In this document: positions 1 to 10,200 of the stretch, piece after piece
Numbering within the stretch: the first letter of the stretch is position 1
How the letters are laid out: each line of letters opens with the position of its first letter
DNA from: Bacteroidota bacterium
GTDB taxonomy: Bacteria > Bacteroidota > Bacteroidia > Chitinophagales > Chitinophagaceae
Assembly: GCA_018267575.1 (NCBI GenBank)
Contig: JAFDYF010000050.1
Span: 27,393-91,392 of the forward strand
Reading direction: 5' to 3'
Length of the DNA stretch: 64,000 nt
The notes under the pieces: model-generated
Databases searched by the model: none
Seen by the model: the letters and a program-made list of their open reading frames with translations, nothing else
Told to the model about the DNA's origin: nothing
Position numbers and translations under genes: made by a program

Positions 1-1
1 G

Positions 2-1396
2 GTGAGCCGCGACCTGATTGCAGACAGCATTGAAACAAATGCTGGCGCACAATATTATGATGCCATTATTGCCATACCGGGCTGCGATAAAAACATGCCG
101 GGCTCTATCATGGCCATGGGGAGATTAAACCGTCCTTCCATCATGCTCTATGGCGGCACCATTGCACCGGGACATTATAAAGGAGAGGATTTAAATATTG
201 TATCCGCTTTCGAAGCACTCGGGCAAAAAATTGCAGGCAACTTAAGTGAGGGAGATTTCAAGGGTATCGTAAAAAATTCTTGTCCAGGTGCAGGTGCTTG
301 CGGAGGTATGTACACAGCCAACACCATGGCGAGTGCCATTGAAGCATTGGGCATGAGCCTTCCTTTTTCTTCCAGCAATCCCGCATTGAGCGAGGAAAAA
401 CAAAAAGAATGTACCGCCATTGGCAAAGCCATAAAAAATATTCTGGAAAAAGACATCAAGCCTAAAGACATCATGACCCGTAAGGCATTTGAAAATGCCA
501 TCACCGTGGTAATGGTATTGGGCGGAAGCACCAATGCAGTGCTACATTTGATTGCCATGGCGAAAAGTGTGGGTGTGAAATTATCACAGGACGATTTTCA
601 GGAAATCAGTAATAAAATTCCTTGGTTGGCTGATTTCAAACCCAGCGGAAAATACCTGATGGAAGATTTGCATCAGCATGGCGGTGTACCTGCAGTCATG
701 AAATATCTATTGAGCAAAAATTTATTGCACGGGGATTGCTTGACGGTAACTGGAAAAACAGTTGCCGAAAACTTAAAAGATGCGGCCGATTTGGATTTCA
801 CTAAGCAAGATGTAGTACGTCCTTTGGAAAACCCGATAAAGCCAAAAGGGCACTTGCAGATATTGTATGGCAATCTTGCAGAAGGCGGAAGCGTAGCGAA
901 AATTTCTGGTAAAGAAGGAGAACGCTTTGAAGGCACCGCCCGTGTGTTTGATGGCGAACATGATTTGATCAAAGGCATTCAATCAGGAAGGGTACATGCT
1001 GGTGATGTAGTGGTAATCAGGAATATTGGGCCTAAAGGCGCACCGGGCATGCCCGAAATGTTGAAACCGACAGGAGCCATTATTGGTGCGGGTTTGGGGA
1101 AATCAGTTGCTTTGATTACCGATGGCAGGTTTAGTGGCGGCACACATGGGTTTGTGGTAGGCCATATCACTCCCGAAGCCGTGGAAGGTGGTCTGATAGG
1201 ATTGGTGAACGATAATGATATAATAGAAATTGATGCCGTAAAAAACACGCTCACCTTAAAAGTAAGCGATGAGGAGATTGCAAAAAGAAGGGCAGCTTGG
1301 AAAAAACCGGCACCCAAAGCAACAAGCGGTGTGCTTTATAAATACGCCAAGTTTGTGAAAACAGCAGCAGAAGGTTGTGTAACAGATGAGGATTAA
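2..1396 (+). CDS. ilvD: Dihydroxy-acid dehydratase (5'-truncated by window edge)
   Basis: Catalyses dehydration of 2,3-dihydroxy-3-methylbutanoate (and the isoleucine equivalent) to the 2-oxo acid, the third common step of valine/isoleucine synthesis, in the cytoplasm with an Fe-S cluster. The visible 464 residues contain the family signatures GCDKNMPG (Cys28 of the fragment) and CPGAGACGG (Cys94, Cys100), both typical cluster-binding motifs, and the C-terminal swivelling domain with [11 protein letters not shown]. Full IlvD proteins are about 560 residues, so roughly 95 residues lie upstream of the window; the GTG at base 2 is an internal valine rather than a start. It is the first visible gene of an ilv operon and is followed 10 bases later by a DinB-like gene. 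The family assignment is certain. Confidence 0.96.
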   Translation: MSRDLIADSIETNAGAQYYDAIIAIPGCDKNMPGSIMAMGRLNRPSIMLYGGTIAPGHYKGEDLNIVSAFEALGQKIAGNLSEGDFKGIVKNSCPGAGACGGMYTANTMASAIEALGMSLPFSSSNPALSEEKQKECTAIGKAIKNILEKDIKPKDIMTRKAFENAITVVMVLGGSTNAVLHLIAMAKSVGVKLSQDDFQEISNKIPWLADFKPSGKYLMEDLHQHGGVPAVMKYLLSKNLLHGDCLTVTGKTVAENLKDAADLDFTKQDVVRPLENPIKPKGHLQILYGNLAEGGSVAKISGKEGERFEGTARVFDGEHDLIKGIQSGRVHAGDVVVIRNIGPKGAPGMPEMLKPTGAIIGAGLGKSVALITDGRFSGGTHGFVVGHITPEAVEGGLIGLVNDNDIIEIDAVKNTLTLKVSDEEIAKRRAAWKKPAPKATSGVLYKYAKFVKTAAEGCVTDED

Positions 1397-1406
1397 TCAA
1401 TAAAAA

Positions 1407-1898
1407 ATGACCAAAGAATATTTCTTACAAATAGCTGCATTTAATGTGTGGGCAAATGATATTGCGCAAGGTTGGCTACAAAAAATTTCAGAGGAACAAT
1501 GGCTACAGCCTATTGTGAGCAGTTTTGGCAATTTGGAAGCAACTGCATTGCATATCGCAGGCGCTGAATCTGTTTGGTTAGACCGGTTGAACAAAGTGCC
1601 CGAGCCTGTTTGGCTTCCTTCCACCTTTAAAGGAGATAGGAAAGACATACTTGAAGTCTGGGGAAAAGCTTCTCATGGATTAAAGACCTTTATCGAAAAA
1701 ATGGAGGAGGACCAGTTGAACAACAAAATCAGCTTCAGACGTATCAATGGAGATCTTTATGAAATGAAATATTACCAGGTTTTGTCCCATGTATTTAACC
1801 ATAGTACTTTTCATCGGGGACAAGTGGTCACTATTTTAAGACAGGTTGGTTTTACAGACATCAGTAGCACGGATATACTCGGATATTTTAGAAAATAG
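1407..1898 (+). CDS. DinB/YfiT-family putative metal-dependent protein
   Basis: A 163-residue protein of the DinB four-helix-bundle superfamily, which includes thiol transferases and many damage-inducible proteins of unknown reaction. The metal-binding triad is visible: His49 in HIAGAE, and His132 and His136 in the HxxxH of HVFNHSTFHRGQ. Length is normal for the family. It starts 10 bases after ilvD and is therefore probably read in the ilv transcript, but nothing in the family suggests a role in branched-chain amino-acid synthesis. It may be a passenger. Substrate unknown; fold assignment is firm, function is not. Confidence 0.85.
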   Translation: MTKEYFLQIAAFNVWANDIAQGWLQKISEEQWLQPIVSSFGNLEATALHIAGAESVWLDRLNKVPEPVWLPSTFKGDRKDILEVWGKASHGLKTFIEKMEEDQLNNKISFRRINGDLYEMKYYQVLSHVFNHSTFHRGQVVTILRQVGFTDISSTDILGYFRK

Positions 1899-1966
1899 AA
1901 TTCATATTTATATCGAAAAATAATTACCGATTCGAAAAAAGTAATTGCTAAAATCAATAAATAAAA

Positions 1967-2569
1967 TTGGTGCAATTGCCAGACATCCAAGAAAAGATAT
2001 TTGAAATAAGAGACCAAAAAGTGATACTTGATTTTGACCTTGCGTCTCTGTATGAGGTGGAGACAAGGGTCTTTAATCAAGCTGTCAAAAGAAATATTGA
2101 AAGCTTCCCTGAAGATTTTATGTTTCAATTGACAAGAAAGGAATTGAACAACTTGATATCACAGATTGTGATATCAAGTTCACAAGGCAATAATAATCAA
2201 TCTGTTGAAAAAGACAAAAAAGGTCGTAATTCAAGAGTTCATGGAGGCACAAGAAAATTGCCTTATGCATTTACAGAACATGGTGTCACGATGCTGGCAA
2301 GTGTTCTAAAAAGCGAGAAGGCAAGGAAAATGAATATTGCAATAGTAAGGGCTTTTATTGCGCTAAGAAAATTTGCGATACACTATAAAGGCATATTGGA
2401 ACAAATGGATGAATTGAGAGAGAAGATAGGGAATCATGATGCACAATTGAACCAGATTTATGATGCATTGGAAAATATGTTGGATAAAAAAATGGAAGAG
2501 GAGGGAAAGTTAATCGCTTGGGAAAATCGAGAAATGATTGGTTTTAAAAACAAAAGGGCAAAAAATTAA
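1967..2569 (+). CDS. ORF6N domain-containing protein
   Basis: A 200-residue protein with an N-terminal ORF6N domain (about residues 5-110), recognised by the segments EIRDQKVILDFDLASLYEV, FPEDFMFQLT and GGTRKLPYAFTEHGVTML. ORF6N is a DNA-binding-like domain found in phage antirepressor-type proteins and in many stand-alone chromosomal genes of Bacteroidota. Residues 130-185 are charged and probably a coiled coil. The start is uncertain: the frame begins TTG at 1967 or GTG at 1970, with no good ATG near the domain start. Between the two domain halves the insert ISSSQGNNNQSVEKDKKGR is longer than usual. The gene interrupts the ilv operon and carries a 31-bp palindrome in its coding sequence. 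Target and role unknown. Confidence 0.82.
   Translation: MVQLPDIQEKIFEIRDQKVILDFDLASLYEVETRVFNQAVKRNIESFPEDFMFQLTRKELNNLISQIVISSSQGNNNQSVEKDKKGRNSRVHGGTRKLPYAFTEHGVTMLASVLKSEKARKMNIAIVRAFIALRKFAIHYKGILEQMDELREKIGNHDAQLNQIYDALENMLDKKMEEEGKLIAWENREMIGFKNKRAKN
2150..2180. repeat. 31-bp perfect palindrome inside the ORF6N gene
   Basis: Two 14-base arms (AACTTGATATCACA and its exact reverse complement) flank the 3-base centre GAT. The palindrome lies within codons for NNLISQIVISS of the ORF6N protein. It has the size and symmetry of an operator for a dimeric DNA-binding protein, so autoregulation by the ORF6N protein is possible, but this is inference; codon usage alone could also have produced part of it. 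Confidence 0.6.
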
Positions 2570-2589
2570 TTAAAATAAAAAACACAGCA

Positions 2590-4332
2590 ATGAGCACTCT
2601 TGAATTAGCAAAAGAAAAAACCGTTGCGGAGAACAAGAAGATTGAAAATATCTCGGGCAGCGAGGCCGTGTTAAAAGCATTGCTTGCAGAAAACGTAAAA
2701 ACCATTTTCGGTTACCCCGGTGGTGCCATCATGCCTATTTATGATGCACTGTATGATTACACCGACCGGCTCAACCATATCTTGGTAAGGCATGAGCAGG
2801 GTGCTATCCACGCTGCACAAGGTTTTGCAAGAAGCAGTGGAAAAACAGGTGTGGTATTCGCCACCAGCGGTCCGGGTGCAACCAACTTGGTAACTGGTCT
2901 GGCTGATGCGATGATCGATAGCACTCCCTTGGTTTGCATCACTGGACAGGTATTTGCACATTTGCTCGGCACCGATGCCTTTCAAGAAACCGACGTTATC
3001 AATATTACCACTCCGGTTACAAAATGGAATTATCAGGTAACCGATGCTACTGAAATCCCCTCGGTATTGGCAAAAGCATTTTATATAGCAGGGAGCGGTC
3101 GCCCAGGCCCGGTGTTGGTGGACATTACCAAAAATGCACAACTGCAAAAATTCGATTTTGAAGGATATACCAAATGCAAACATATCCGCAGCTACCGCCC
3201 AAAACCAATTGTACGCAAAGAATATATTGAGCAAGCCGCTCAATTAATCAATGCTGCCGAAAAACCATTTGTGATTTTCGGTCAAGGTGTGATCCTTGGA
3301 AAAGCAGAAAAAGAATTCAAAGACTTTATAGAAAAATCAGGCATTCCAGCGGCATGGACCATCATGGGCATGAGCGCTATTCCAACAGATCATCCATTGG
3401 GAGTGGGCATGTTGGGCATGCATGGGAACTATGGCCCGAATGTGTTGACCAATGAATGCGATGTATTGATTGCAATCGGCATGCGCTTTGATGACCGGGT
3501 TACAGGAAGGTTGGATAAATATGCAAAACAAGCCAAAGTAATCCATTTCGATATCGACCCTTCAGAGATAGATAAAAATGTAAGAGTGAGTGTACCTGTT
3601 TGGGGAGATTGCAAAGAAACCCTGCCAATACTCACCGGGTTGATTGAAAAGAAAACACATACAAACTGGGTTGCACGTTTCAATGAATTCAAGAAAAAGG
3701 AAGAAGAAATCTGCATCGAACCTGAAATGAAACCAACTGGCAATGTGCTGAGCATGGCAGAAGTGATCAATCTTTTAAATGAACTGACCAATGGGGAAGC
3801 CATCATTGTAACAGATGTGGGCCAACACCAAATGGTAGCCTGTCGCTATGCACATTTCAAACAATCAAAAAGCAATATCACCAGCGGCGGTCTTGGCACT
3901 ATGGGTTTTGCCCTTCCCGCATCCATCGGTGCGAAGCTCGGCGCAGAGGAAAGAACCGTTATTGCGATTGCTGGGGATGGTGGTTTTCAAATGACCATCC
4001 AAGAATTGGGCACCATCATGCAATATGGGGTGAATGTAAAAATGTTGGTCTTGAACAATAACTTTTTGGGGATGGTGAGACAATGGCAGCAATTGTTCAA
4101 CGACAAGCGTTACTCATTTGTGGACATTCAAAGCCCCGATTTTGTAGCCGTTGCAAAGGGTTACCATATTGATGGCCAAAAAGTTTCAGAGAGAGAATTG
4201 TTGAGAGAGGCATTGACAACCATGCTGAATCATAAAGGTGCTTATTTGTTGGAAGTAATGGTAGGCAAGGAAAATAATGTGTTCCCGATGGTACCGCAAG
4301 GTTGCAGCGTTGCGGAAATCAGGTTGAAATAA
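2590..4332 (+). CDS. ilvB: Acetolactate synthase large (catalytic) subunit
   Basis: Condenses two pyruvates to 2-acetolactate, or pyruvate plus 2-oxobutyrate to acetohydroxybutyrate, using thiamine diphosphate, Mg2+ and FAD. The 580 residues show the N-terminal ThDP-binding domain with GYPGGAIMPIYDALY and catalytic Glu69 in RHEQGA, the central FAD domain, and the C-terminal ThDP motif GDGGFQMTIQELGT ending in NNNFLGMVRQWQQLF. Length matches the family. It works with the small subunit encoded by the third gene downstream (ilvN); a methyltransferase gene is inserted between the two, which is unusual because the subunits are normally adjacent. Start ATG is well placed, shortly after the ORF6N stop. 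Confidence 0.97.
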   Translation: MSTLELAKEKTVAENKKIENISGSEAVLKALLAENVKTIFGYPGGAIMPIYDALYDYTDRLNHILVRHEQGAIHAAQGFARSSGKTGVVFATSGPGATNLVTGLADAMIDSTPLVCITGQVFAHLLGTDAFQETDVINITTPVTKWNYQVTDATEIPSVLAKAFYIAGSGRPGPVLVDITKNAQLQKFDFEGYTKCKHIRSYRPKPIVRKEYIEQAAQLINAAEKPFVIFGQGVILGKAEKEFKDFIEKSGIPAAWTIMGMSAIPTDHPLGVGMLGMHGNYGPNVLTNECDVLIAIGMRFDDRVTGRLDKYAKQAKVIHFDIDPSEIDKNVRVSVPVWGDCKETLPILTGLIEKKTHTNWVARFNEFKKKEEEICIEPEMKPTGNVLSMAEVINLLNELTNGEAIIVTDVGQHQMVACRYAHFKQSKSNITSGGLGTMGFALPASIGAKLGAEERTVIAIAGDGGFQMTIQELGTIMQYGVNVKMLVLNNNFLGMVRQWQQLFNDKRYSFVDIQSPDFVAVAKGYHIDGQKVSERELLREALTTMLNHKGAYLLEVMVGKENNVFPMVPQGCSVAEIRLK

Positions 4333-4345
4333 TAAAAACAAAGAA

Positions 4346-5116
4346 TTGAGTACAACAACAAATACAAAATGGAACCCAAGCTTGTACGACAACAAGCATG
4401 ATTTTGTGTTCAAGTTTGGGGAAGACCTTGTTCATCTTCTAGACCCAAAACCGGGCGAAAGGATTTTGGATCTGGGCTGTGGCACGGGCTATCTTACAAA
4501 CTTGATTGCTAGTACTTGCGCCGAGGTGATTGGCATGGACAATTCCCAGGAAATGATTGCGAAAGCAAAGGCAGAATACCCCAATTTGGATTTCCAATTT
4601 CTTTCGGCTACGGATTTTCAGTTTAGCGAACCATTTGATGCTATATTTTCAAATGCTGTATTGCATTGGGTTTTGGAAAAAGAAAAAGCGATTGCTTGCA
4701 TTTATAAAAACTTGAAACCGGGCGGAAGGTTTGTTATGGAAATGGGTGGCAAGGATAATGTAAAAAGAATTGTGGACGCCATTAAACGAGTATTGGCAAA
4801 ACATGGGTTTACCAAAGAAGCAGCCATGGACATATGGTATTTCCCTTCCGTGGGCGAGTATACCAGCTTACTTGAAGCGCAAGGTTTTCGGGTCACCTAT
4901 GCGATTCATTATGATCGGGACACGGTTTTGAAAGACAATGCAAGCGGAATTAAGGATTGGATCAAAATGTTCGGCAGTTCATTTTTTAAAAAAGCCAATG
5001 AACAACAGACCAACGAAATGCTGAACGAAATTCAAGAGTCCCTTGCCAAAACAAACCACAAGGATGGACAATGGTTTGCCGATTACAAAAGGTTAAGGGT
5101 TATTGCCATAAAATAA
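4346..5116 (+). CDS. Class I SAM-dependent methyltransferase
   Basis: A 256-residue soluble methyltransferase of the UbiE/trans-aconitate methyltransferase type. The SAM-binding glycine loop ILDLGCGTGYLT lies near residues 40-51, followed by the acidic residue in VIGMDNS and the post-motif FDAIFSNAVLHWV. The gene starts with TTG just 13 bases after the ilvB stop; no in-frame ATG precedes the conserved domain. The TTG and the tight spacing suggest translation coupled to ilvB. The acceptor is unknown; similarity to trans-aconitate methyltransferases is in the general fold and in the HWV-containing motif, so a small-molecule acid is one guess. It separates ilvB from ilvN. Confidence 0.85.
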   Translation: MSTTTNTKWNPSLYDNKHDFVFKFGEDLVHLLDPKPGERILDLGCGTGYLTNLIASTCAEVIGMDNSQEMIAKAKAEYPNLDFQFLSATDFQFSEPFDAIFSNAVLHWVLEKEKAIACIYKNLKPGGRFVMEMGGKDNVKRIVDAIKRVLAKHGFTKEAAMDIWYFPSVGEYTSLLEAQGFRVTYAIHYDRDTVLKDNASGIKDWIKMFGSSFFKKANEQQTNEMLNEIQESLAKTNHKDGQWFADYKRLRVIAIK

Positions 5117-5152
5117 ATTTATAAAACCAAATCCCGTAAGGGAATATAAAAT

Positions 5153-5740
5153 ATGAAACCGGAATATACCATCACCGTTTACACGGAAAATCAAATCGGT
5201 TTGCTTAACCGCATCGCCATTATTTTTTCCCGCAGAAAAATCAATATTGAGAGCCTCAATACTTCTCCATCAGAGATTGAAAGTGTGCACCGCTTTACCA
5301 TAGTCATTAACGAAACAGAGGATGTGGTGCGTAAACTTTGCAGACAAATTGAGAAGCAAGTGGAAGTATTGAAAGCCTATTATAACAATAACGAGGAAAT
5401 TGTATGGCAGGAACTTGCTTTGTACAAAGTGCCCACTGCGGTGATTGCCGAAAAAGTGAAGGTAGAGCGATTGCTTCGTGAATATGGTGCAAGAGCAGTA
5501 GCCATCCGCAACGACTATACTGTTTTTGAAACCTCGGGCCATCGGGAAGAAATAGAGGGATTGATCAAAGCCTTGGAGCCTTATGGATTGATTGAATTTG
5601 TGCGGAGTGCCAGGGTTGCTATCATCAAGGATAGCGAAGGATTCCATAAAAAATTGAAAGAGTTCGAATCCGAAGAACCCGGCAGCAATGTGATTGAAAA
5701 TGAATTTTTGGACAAACAAGACGAAGTGTTCATGATGTAA
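5153..5740 (+). CDS. ilvN: Acetolactate synthase small (regulatory) subunit
   Basis: Regulatory partner of IlvB that raises activity and usually confers feedback inhibition by valine. The 195 residues begin with an ACT domain (YTITVYTENQIGLLNRIAIIFS, residues 4-80) with the ligand-interface sequence NQIGLLNRI, followed by the small-subunit C-terminal domain (about residues 85-165). The last 25 residues are acidic. Length is slightly above the common 160-180. It lies 36 bases after the methyltransferase and before ilvC, in the same direction, so it should be part of the operon. Confidence 0.95.
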   Translation: MKPEYTITVYTENQIGLLNRIAIIFSRRKINIESLNTSPSEIESVHRFTIVINETEDVVRKLCRQIEKQVEVLKAYYNNNEEIVWQELALYKVPTAVIAEKVKVERLLREYGARAVAIRNDYTVFETSGHREEIEGLIKALEPYGLIEFVRSARVAIIKDSEGFHKKLKEFESEEPGSNVIENEFLDKQDEVFMM

Positions 5741-5765
5741 ATATCATCAGCAAAGTCTGTGCAAG

Positions 5766-5823
5766 TTATCACTAGTTCCGACATTTATGCTTTTTATCAC
5801 TAGCTCCGACATTTATGTCGGAG
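5766..5823. repeat. Duplicated 24-bp repeat with hairpin in front of ilvC
   Basis: Two near-identical copies of a 24-base unit (core TCCGACATTTATG, one T/C difference in ACTAGYTCC) lie 29 bases apart. The second copy continues into its own complement and forms a perfect hairpin with arms CTCCGACA and TGTCGGAG around a TTTA loop. It looks like a small mobile or dispersed repeat. The hairpin could also slow transcription or stabilise the ilvC message; it lacks a T-run, so it is not a standard terminator. Confidence 0.6.
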
Positions 5824-5875
5824 AAAATATAAATAGTAAAATTTTAAAAATCACCAATTCTCAAATCAAAAATTC

Positions 5876-6925
5876 ATGGCAAAATTAAATTTCGGCGGAG
5901 TAGAAGAAAATGTAGTCACCCGCGAAGAATTCCCTTTAGCTAAAGCACAAGAAGTTTTAAAAAATGAAACCATTGCTGTTATTGGCTACGGGGTACAAGG
6001 TCCTGGTCAAGCATTGAACCAAAAAGACAATGGCATCAATGTAATCGTTGGCCAAAGAAAAGATTCAAAAACTTGGGACAAAGCCGTGAAAGATGGCTTC
6101 GTTCCTGGTAAAACTTTGTTCGAAATCGAAGAGGCTTTACAACGCGGTACCATTATCTGTTATTTGCTCAGCGATGCTGCACAGATTGCATTGTGGCCAA
6201 CCGTTAAAAAACATCTGACACCCGGAAAGGCGCTATATTTTTCTCATGGTTTTGGTATCACTTTCAATGAACAAACCGGCATCATTCCCCCAAAAGATGT
6301 GGATGTGTTTTTGGTTGCACCAAAAGGAAGCGGCACTTCCCTTCGCCGCATGTTCCTGCAAGGCCGTGGCTTGAACAGTAGCTATGCTATTTTTCAAGAT
6401 GCTACGGGCAAAGCAAAAGAAAGAGTGATCGCATTGGGTATTGCCGTGGGCAGCGGTTATCTTTTCGAAACCGATTTCAGGAAAGAAGTGTACAGCGACC
6501 TTACTGGCGAACGCGGTACTTTGATGGGTGCTATCCAAGGAATTTTTGCAGCACAATATGAAGTGCTCCGCAAAAAAGGACATACGCCTAGTGAAGCATT
6601 CAACGAAACGGTGGAAGAATTGACACAATCATTGATGCCACTTGTTGCCGAAAATGGTATGGACTGGATGTATGCCAATTGCAGCACCACCGCACAACGT
6701 GGCGCATTGGATTGGTGGAAAAAATTTCGCGATGCCACTTTGCCCGTATTCACTGATTTGTATGAAAGTGTTGCTACAGGCAAAGAATCACAACGTTCTA
6801 TTGACTCCAATTCTCAACCAGACTATCGTGAAAAACTGGAAGTGGAATTGAAAGAACTCCGTGATAGTGAAATGTGGCAAGCTGGGAAAACGGTAAGAAG
6901 TTTAAGACCAGAAAATCAGAAATAA
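5876..6925 (+). CDS. ilvC: Ketol-acid reductoisomerase
   Basis: Isomerises and reduces acetolactate or acetohydroxybutyrate to the 2,3-dihydroxy acid with NAD(P)H and Mg2+, the step between IlvBN and IlvD. The 349-residue protein has the Rossmann motif GYGVQGPGQA at about residues 38-47, the cofactor-loop region VIVGQRKDSKTW, SHGFGITF and the metal-binding helical domain with SDLTGERGTLMGA and CSTTAQRGALDWW. The length indicates the short class I form. It is the last ilv gene here: the next gene, gltB, is 289 bases away and a strong inverted repeat follows the stop codon. Confidence 0.96.
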   Translation: MAKLNFGGVEENVVTREEFPLAKAQEVLKNETIAVIGYGVQGPGQALNQKDNGINVIVGQRKDSKTWDKAVKDGFVPGKTLFEIEEALQRGTIICYLLSDAAQIALWPTVKKHLTPGKALYFSHGFGITFNEQTGIIPPKDVDVFLVAPKGSGTSLRRMFLQGRGLNSSYAIFQDATGKAKERVIALGIAVGSGYLFETDFRKEVYSDLTGERGTLMGAIQGIFAAQYEVLRKKGHTPSEAFNETVEELTQSLMPLVAENGMDWMYANCSTTAQRGALDWWKKFRDATLPVFTDLYESVATGKESQRSIDSNSQPDYREKLEVELKELRDSEMWQAGKTVRSLRPENQK

Positions 6926-6931
6926 AAAGTC

Positions 6932-6969
6932 AGATACTAACTGTGGACCAAGTTCCACAGTTAGTATCT
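6932..6969. terminator. Perfect 16-bp stem-loop after ilvC
   Basis: AGATACTAACTGTGGA is followed by a 6-base loop (CCAAGT) and the exact reverse complement. The position just after the ilvC stop suggests transcription termination or 3'-end protection of the ilv transcript. There is no real T-run after it (TAATACTTGG), so intrinsic termination is not certain; a repeat element is the alternative. Confidence 0.5.
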
Positions 6970-7134
6970 TAATACTTGGCTTGATTTGAGTACTTTTTGC
7001 CAATTACAAAATGCACTCAACTATTCTAATAGTCAACTGTTCTATTAAGAGGTCCATCCCAAAAAAAATCTCCAATTTCCAAAAAATGGGATTGACGAAA
7101 TTTGTTGAATATCACAAATATTCCGTAATTTCAT

Positions 7135-7166
7135 TTTGAACGATTGCCATATTTTAAATAATTTTT
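7135..7166 (+). promoter_or_regulatory. Candidate promoter of gltB
   Basis: TTTG at 7135-7138 and TAATTTTT at 7159-7166 are 20 bases apart and resemble the Bacteroidota -33 (TTTG) and -7 (TAnnTTTG) elements with one mismatch. The distance to the gltB ATG leaves a leader of about 40 bases. The surrounding 289-base gap between ilvC and gltB holds no gene. Confidence 0.4.
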
Positions 7167-7214
7167 CAACAATAGTTATTTTTTTTAGAAAATTTTTAAT
7201 CAAACAACCGGAAT

Positions 7215-10200
7215 ATGGCAGGAAAAGGCTTATACTCCCCAGAATTTGAGAGAGACGCGTGTGGAATTGGCTTTGTGGCCAATATTAAAGGCAATAAATC
7301 CCATCAGATAGTTTCGGATGCATTGACCATTTTGGAAAATATGGAGCACCGAGGTGCGTGTGGCTGCGAAAGCAATACCGGCGACGGTGCGGGCATCATG
7401 ATACAAACACCCCATGAATTTTTCTTTGATGAGTGTGTGAAGTTGGGTATCCATTTGCCTTCCTATGGCAAGTATGGGGTGGGCATGATTTTTTTCCCAA
7501 GGGAGATTAGGTTGAAAGAAGAATGCCGCGATATTTTCAATCGTTGCGCTGAAAAATTGGGGCTGGAGATTTTGGGATATCGGAAAGTGCCCGTAAATGC
7601 CAATGGTATTGGACCTACCGCTTTATCGGTAGAGCCGGAAATCGAGCAAGTGTTTATCGCCTGCCCAGACCATATCAACAACCCCGATGATTTCGAGCGC
7701 AAATTGTTTGTGCTACGTAATTATGCCAGCCATCTGATCAATAACACGGTAAAAAAAGACGCCATCGGTTTTTATCTGGCATCGCTCTCTTATAAATCTG
7801 TTGTATACAAGGGGCAGCTCACGAGCAAACAGGTTAGAAATTATTTCCCCGATCTAAGTCATAAAAGAGTGGTTTCGGCTTTTGGTCTTATCCATTCCAG
7901 ATTTGCCACCAACACTTTTCCATCTTGGAAACTCGCACAACCATTCAGGTATATCGCCCACAATGGTGAGATCAATACTTTACAAGGAAACCTGAACTGG
8001 CTTCGAACCAGTGAAAAAGGTTTTACCTCCCCTTATTTTAGCAATGAGGAAATGGAAATGCTACTGCCGATTATTTTCGAAGGGCAAAGCGATAGCGCCT
8101 GTCTCGACAATATGATCGAACTGCTGACCATGTGCGGAAGAAGTTTGCCCCATGTAATGATGATGCTGATTCCCGAAGCCTGGGATGGCAATGAGCAAAT
8201 GGACCCGGTAAAAAAAGCTTTTTATGAATTCCATGCGGCCTTCATGGAACCTTGGGACGGTCCAGCTTCTATCTCTTTTACAGATGGAAAAATCATTGGG
8301 GCTACTTTGGACAGGAACGGACTTCGTCCTTCCCGCTATTGCGTAACCACCGATGACCGGGTAATCATGGCCTCGGAAACAGGCGTTCTTCCCATCGACC
8401 AAAAACTAATCAAGGAAAAAGGAAGACTGCAGCCCGGAAAAATGTTTATCGTGGATATGGAGCAGGGAAGGATTATCAGTGATGATGAACTGAAAAAAAA
8501 TATCTGCTCCCAAAAACCATATAGCGAGTGGCTCAATAAATATAAAATTCGTTTGGAAGAATTGCCTGAGCCCAGAGTGATGTTTACCCATTTGGAACAT
8601 GACCAGATTTTCAAATACCAAAAAGCATTTGGCTATTCAACCGAAGATCTTGAAAAAATCATTGCACCGATGGCACTCGATGGCAAAGAACCCATTGGCT
8701 CCATGGGTACCGATGTTCCATTGGCCATATTGAGCGATCAGCCACAACACCTCAGTAGTTATTTCAAACAATTGTTTGCGCAGGTTACCAACCCGCCTAT
8801 TGACCCCATACGGGAGCGTTTGGTGATGTCACTGTCAACCTTCGCTGGGAACAACGGCAACCTGCTGGTGGAAGATTCACTCGCGTGCCATAGCATCGCT
8901 CTAAAACATCCAGTGCTGGGCAACCATGAACTGGAAAAAATTAGAAGTATCGATACGGGTATTTTCCAAGCAAAAACTTTACAAACCTATTTTCGCGCAG
9001 ATGGCAAACCCGGATCTTTGCAAAAAGGTTTGGATAGGCTTTGCCGTTATGCCGTGGATGCTGTGGAAGATGGTTTTGAAGTATTGATTTTAACTGACCG
9101 CGCCATCGACAGCGATCACGCTCCCATCCCCTCCTTGCTGGCCACTGCAGCCGTACACCACCACCTCATCCGCAAAGGATATCGTGGTCAGGTGGGGATC
9201 ATCATTGAAGCAGGGGATATTTGGGAAGTGCATCATTTCGCCTGTCTAATTGCTTTCGGCGTAACGGCCATCAATCCCTATTTGGCGCTGTCCACTATTC
9301 GGGACATGAAGCTTAACAAAAAAATAGAGACAGAGCTTGATGCCGACCAACTTAAAAAGAATTATATCAAAGCCGTGAATGACGGTCTGTTGAAAGTGTT
9401 CTCCAAAATGGGGATTTCCACTTTACAGTCCTACCAAGGTGCTCAGATATTTGAAATCATTGGACTTAACAAAACAGTGGTAGATAAATATTTCACGGGA
9501 ACTACTTCCCGTATTGAAGGGATGGGGCTTGATGAGATTGCCAGGGAAACTTTGGCCAAACATTATTATGCCTTTAGTAAAAAAGATATGCCAGTTGACC
9601 GTTTAATGACCGGCGGCATCTATCAGTGGAAACGTAAAGGTGAGTTTCATTTATTCAATCCACAAACCATTCACCTGTTGCAATTTTCAACCAGGACGAA
9701 TGATTATAACAGTTTTAAAAAATACTCCAAGCTGGTAAATGAGCAAAGCGAGAAGGCAGCCACATTAAGAAGTCTATTCACCTTCAAGCATAGCCGCAAT
9801 TCCATTCCCATTGAAGAAGTGGAACCAGCAGAAAATATTTACAAACGTTTTGCTACTGGTGCAATGAGTTTTGGCTCCATCTCGCACGAGGCCCATTCCA
9901 CATTGGCCATTGCCATGAACCGTCTTGGCGGAAAAAGCAATACCGGCGAAGGCGGGGAAGATGAAATGAGATATGAAAAATTGCCGAATGGAGATTCCAT
10001 GCGGTCTTCAATCAAGCAGGTAGCTTCCGCCCGTTTTGGGGTTACTAGTTATTATCTCACTATGGCCGATGAACTGCAGATAAAAATGGCCCAAGGTGCT
10101 AAGCCTGGTGAGGGCGGTCAGTTGCCCGGTCATAAAGTGGACGATTGGATTGGCAAAGTAAGACATGCAACCCCTGGGGTAGGATTGATTTCCCCTCCCC

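Noticed and set aside
1967..2569. ORF6N gene as part of a prophage
   Set aside because: No other phage gene, integrase or att site is nearby; stand-alone ORF6N genes are common in Bacteroidota chromosomes.
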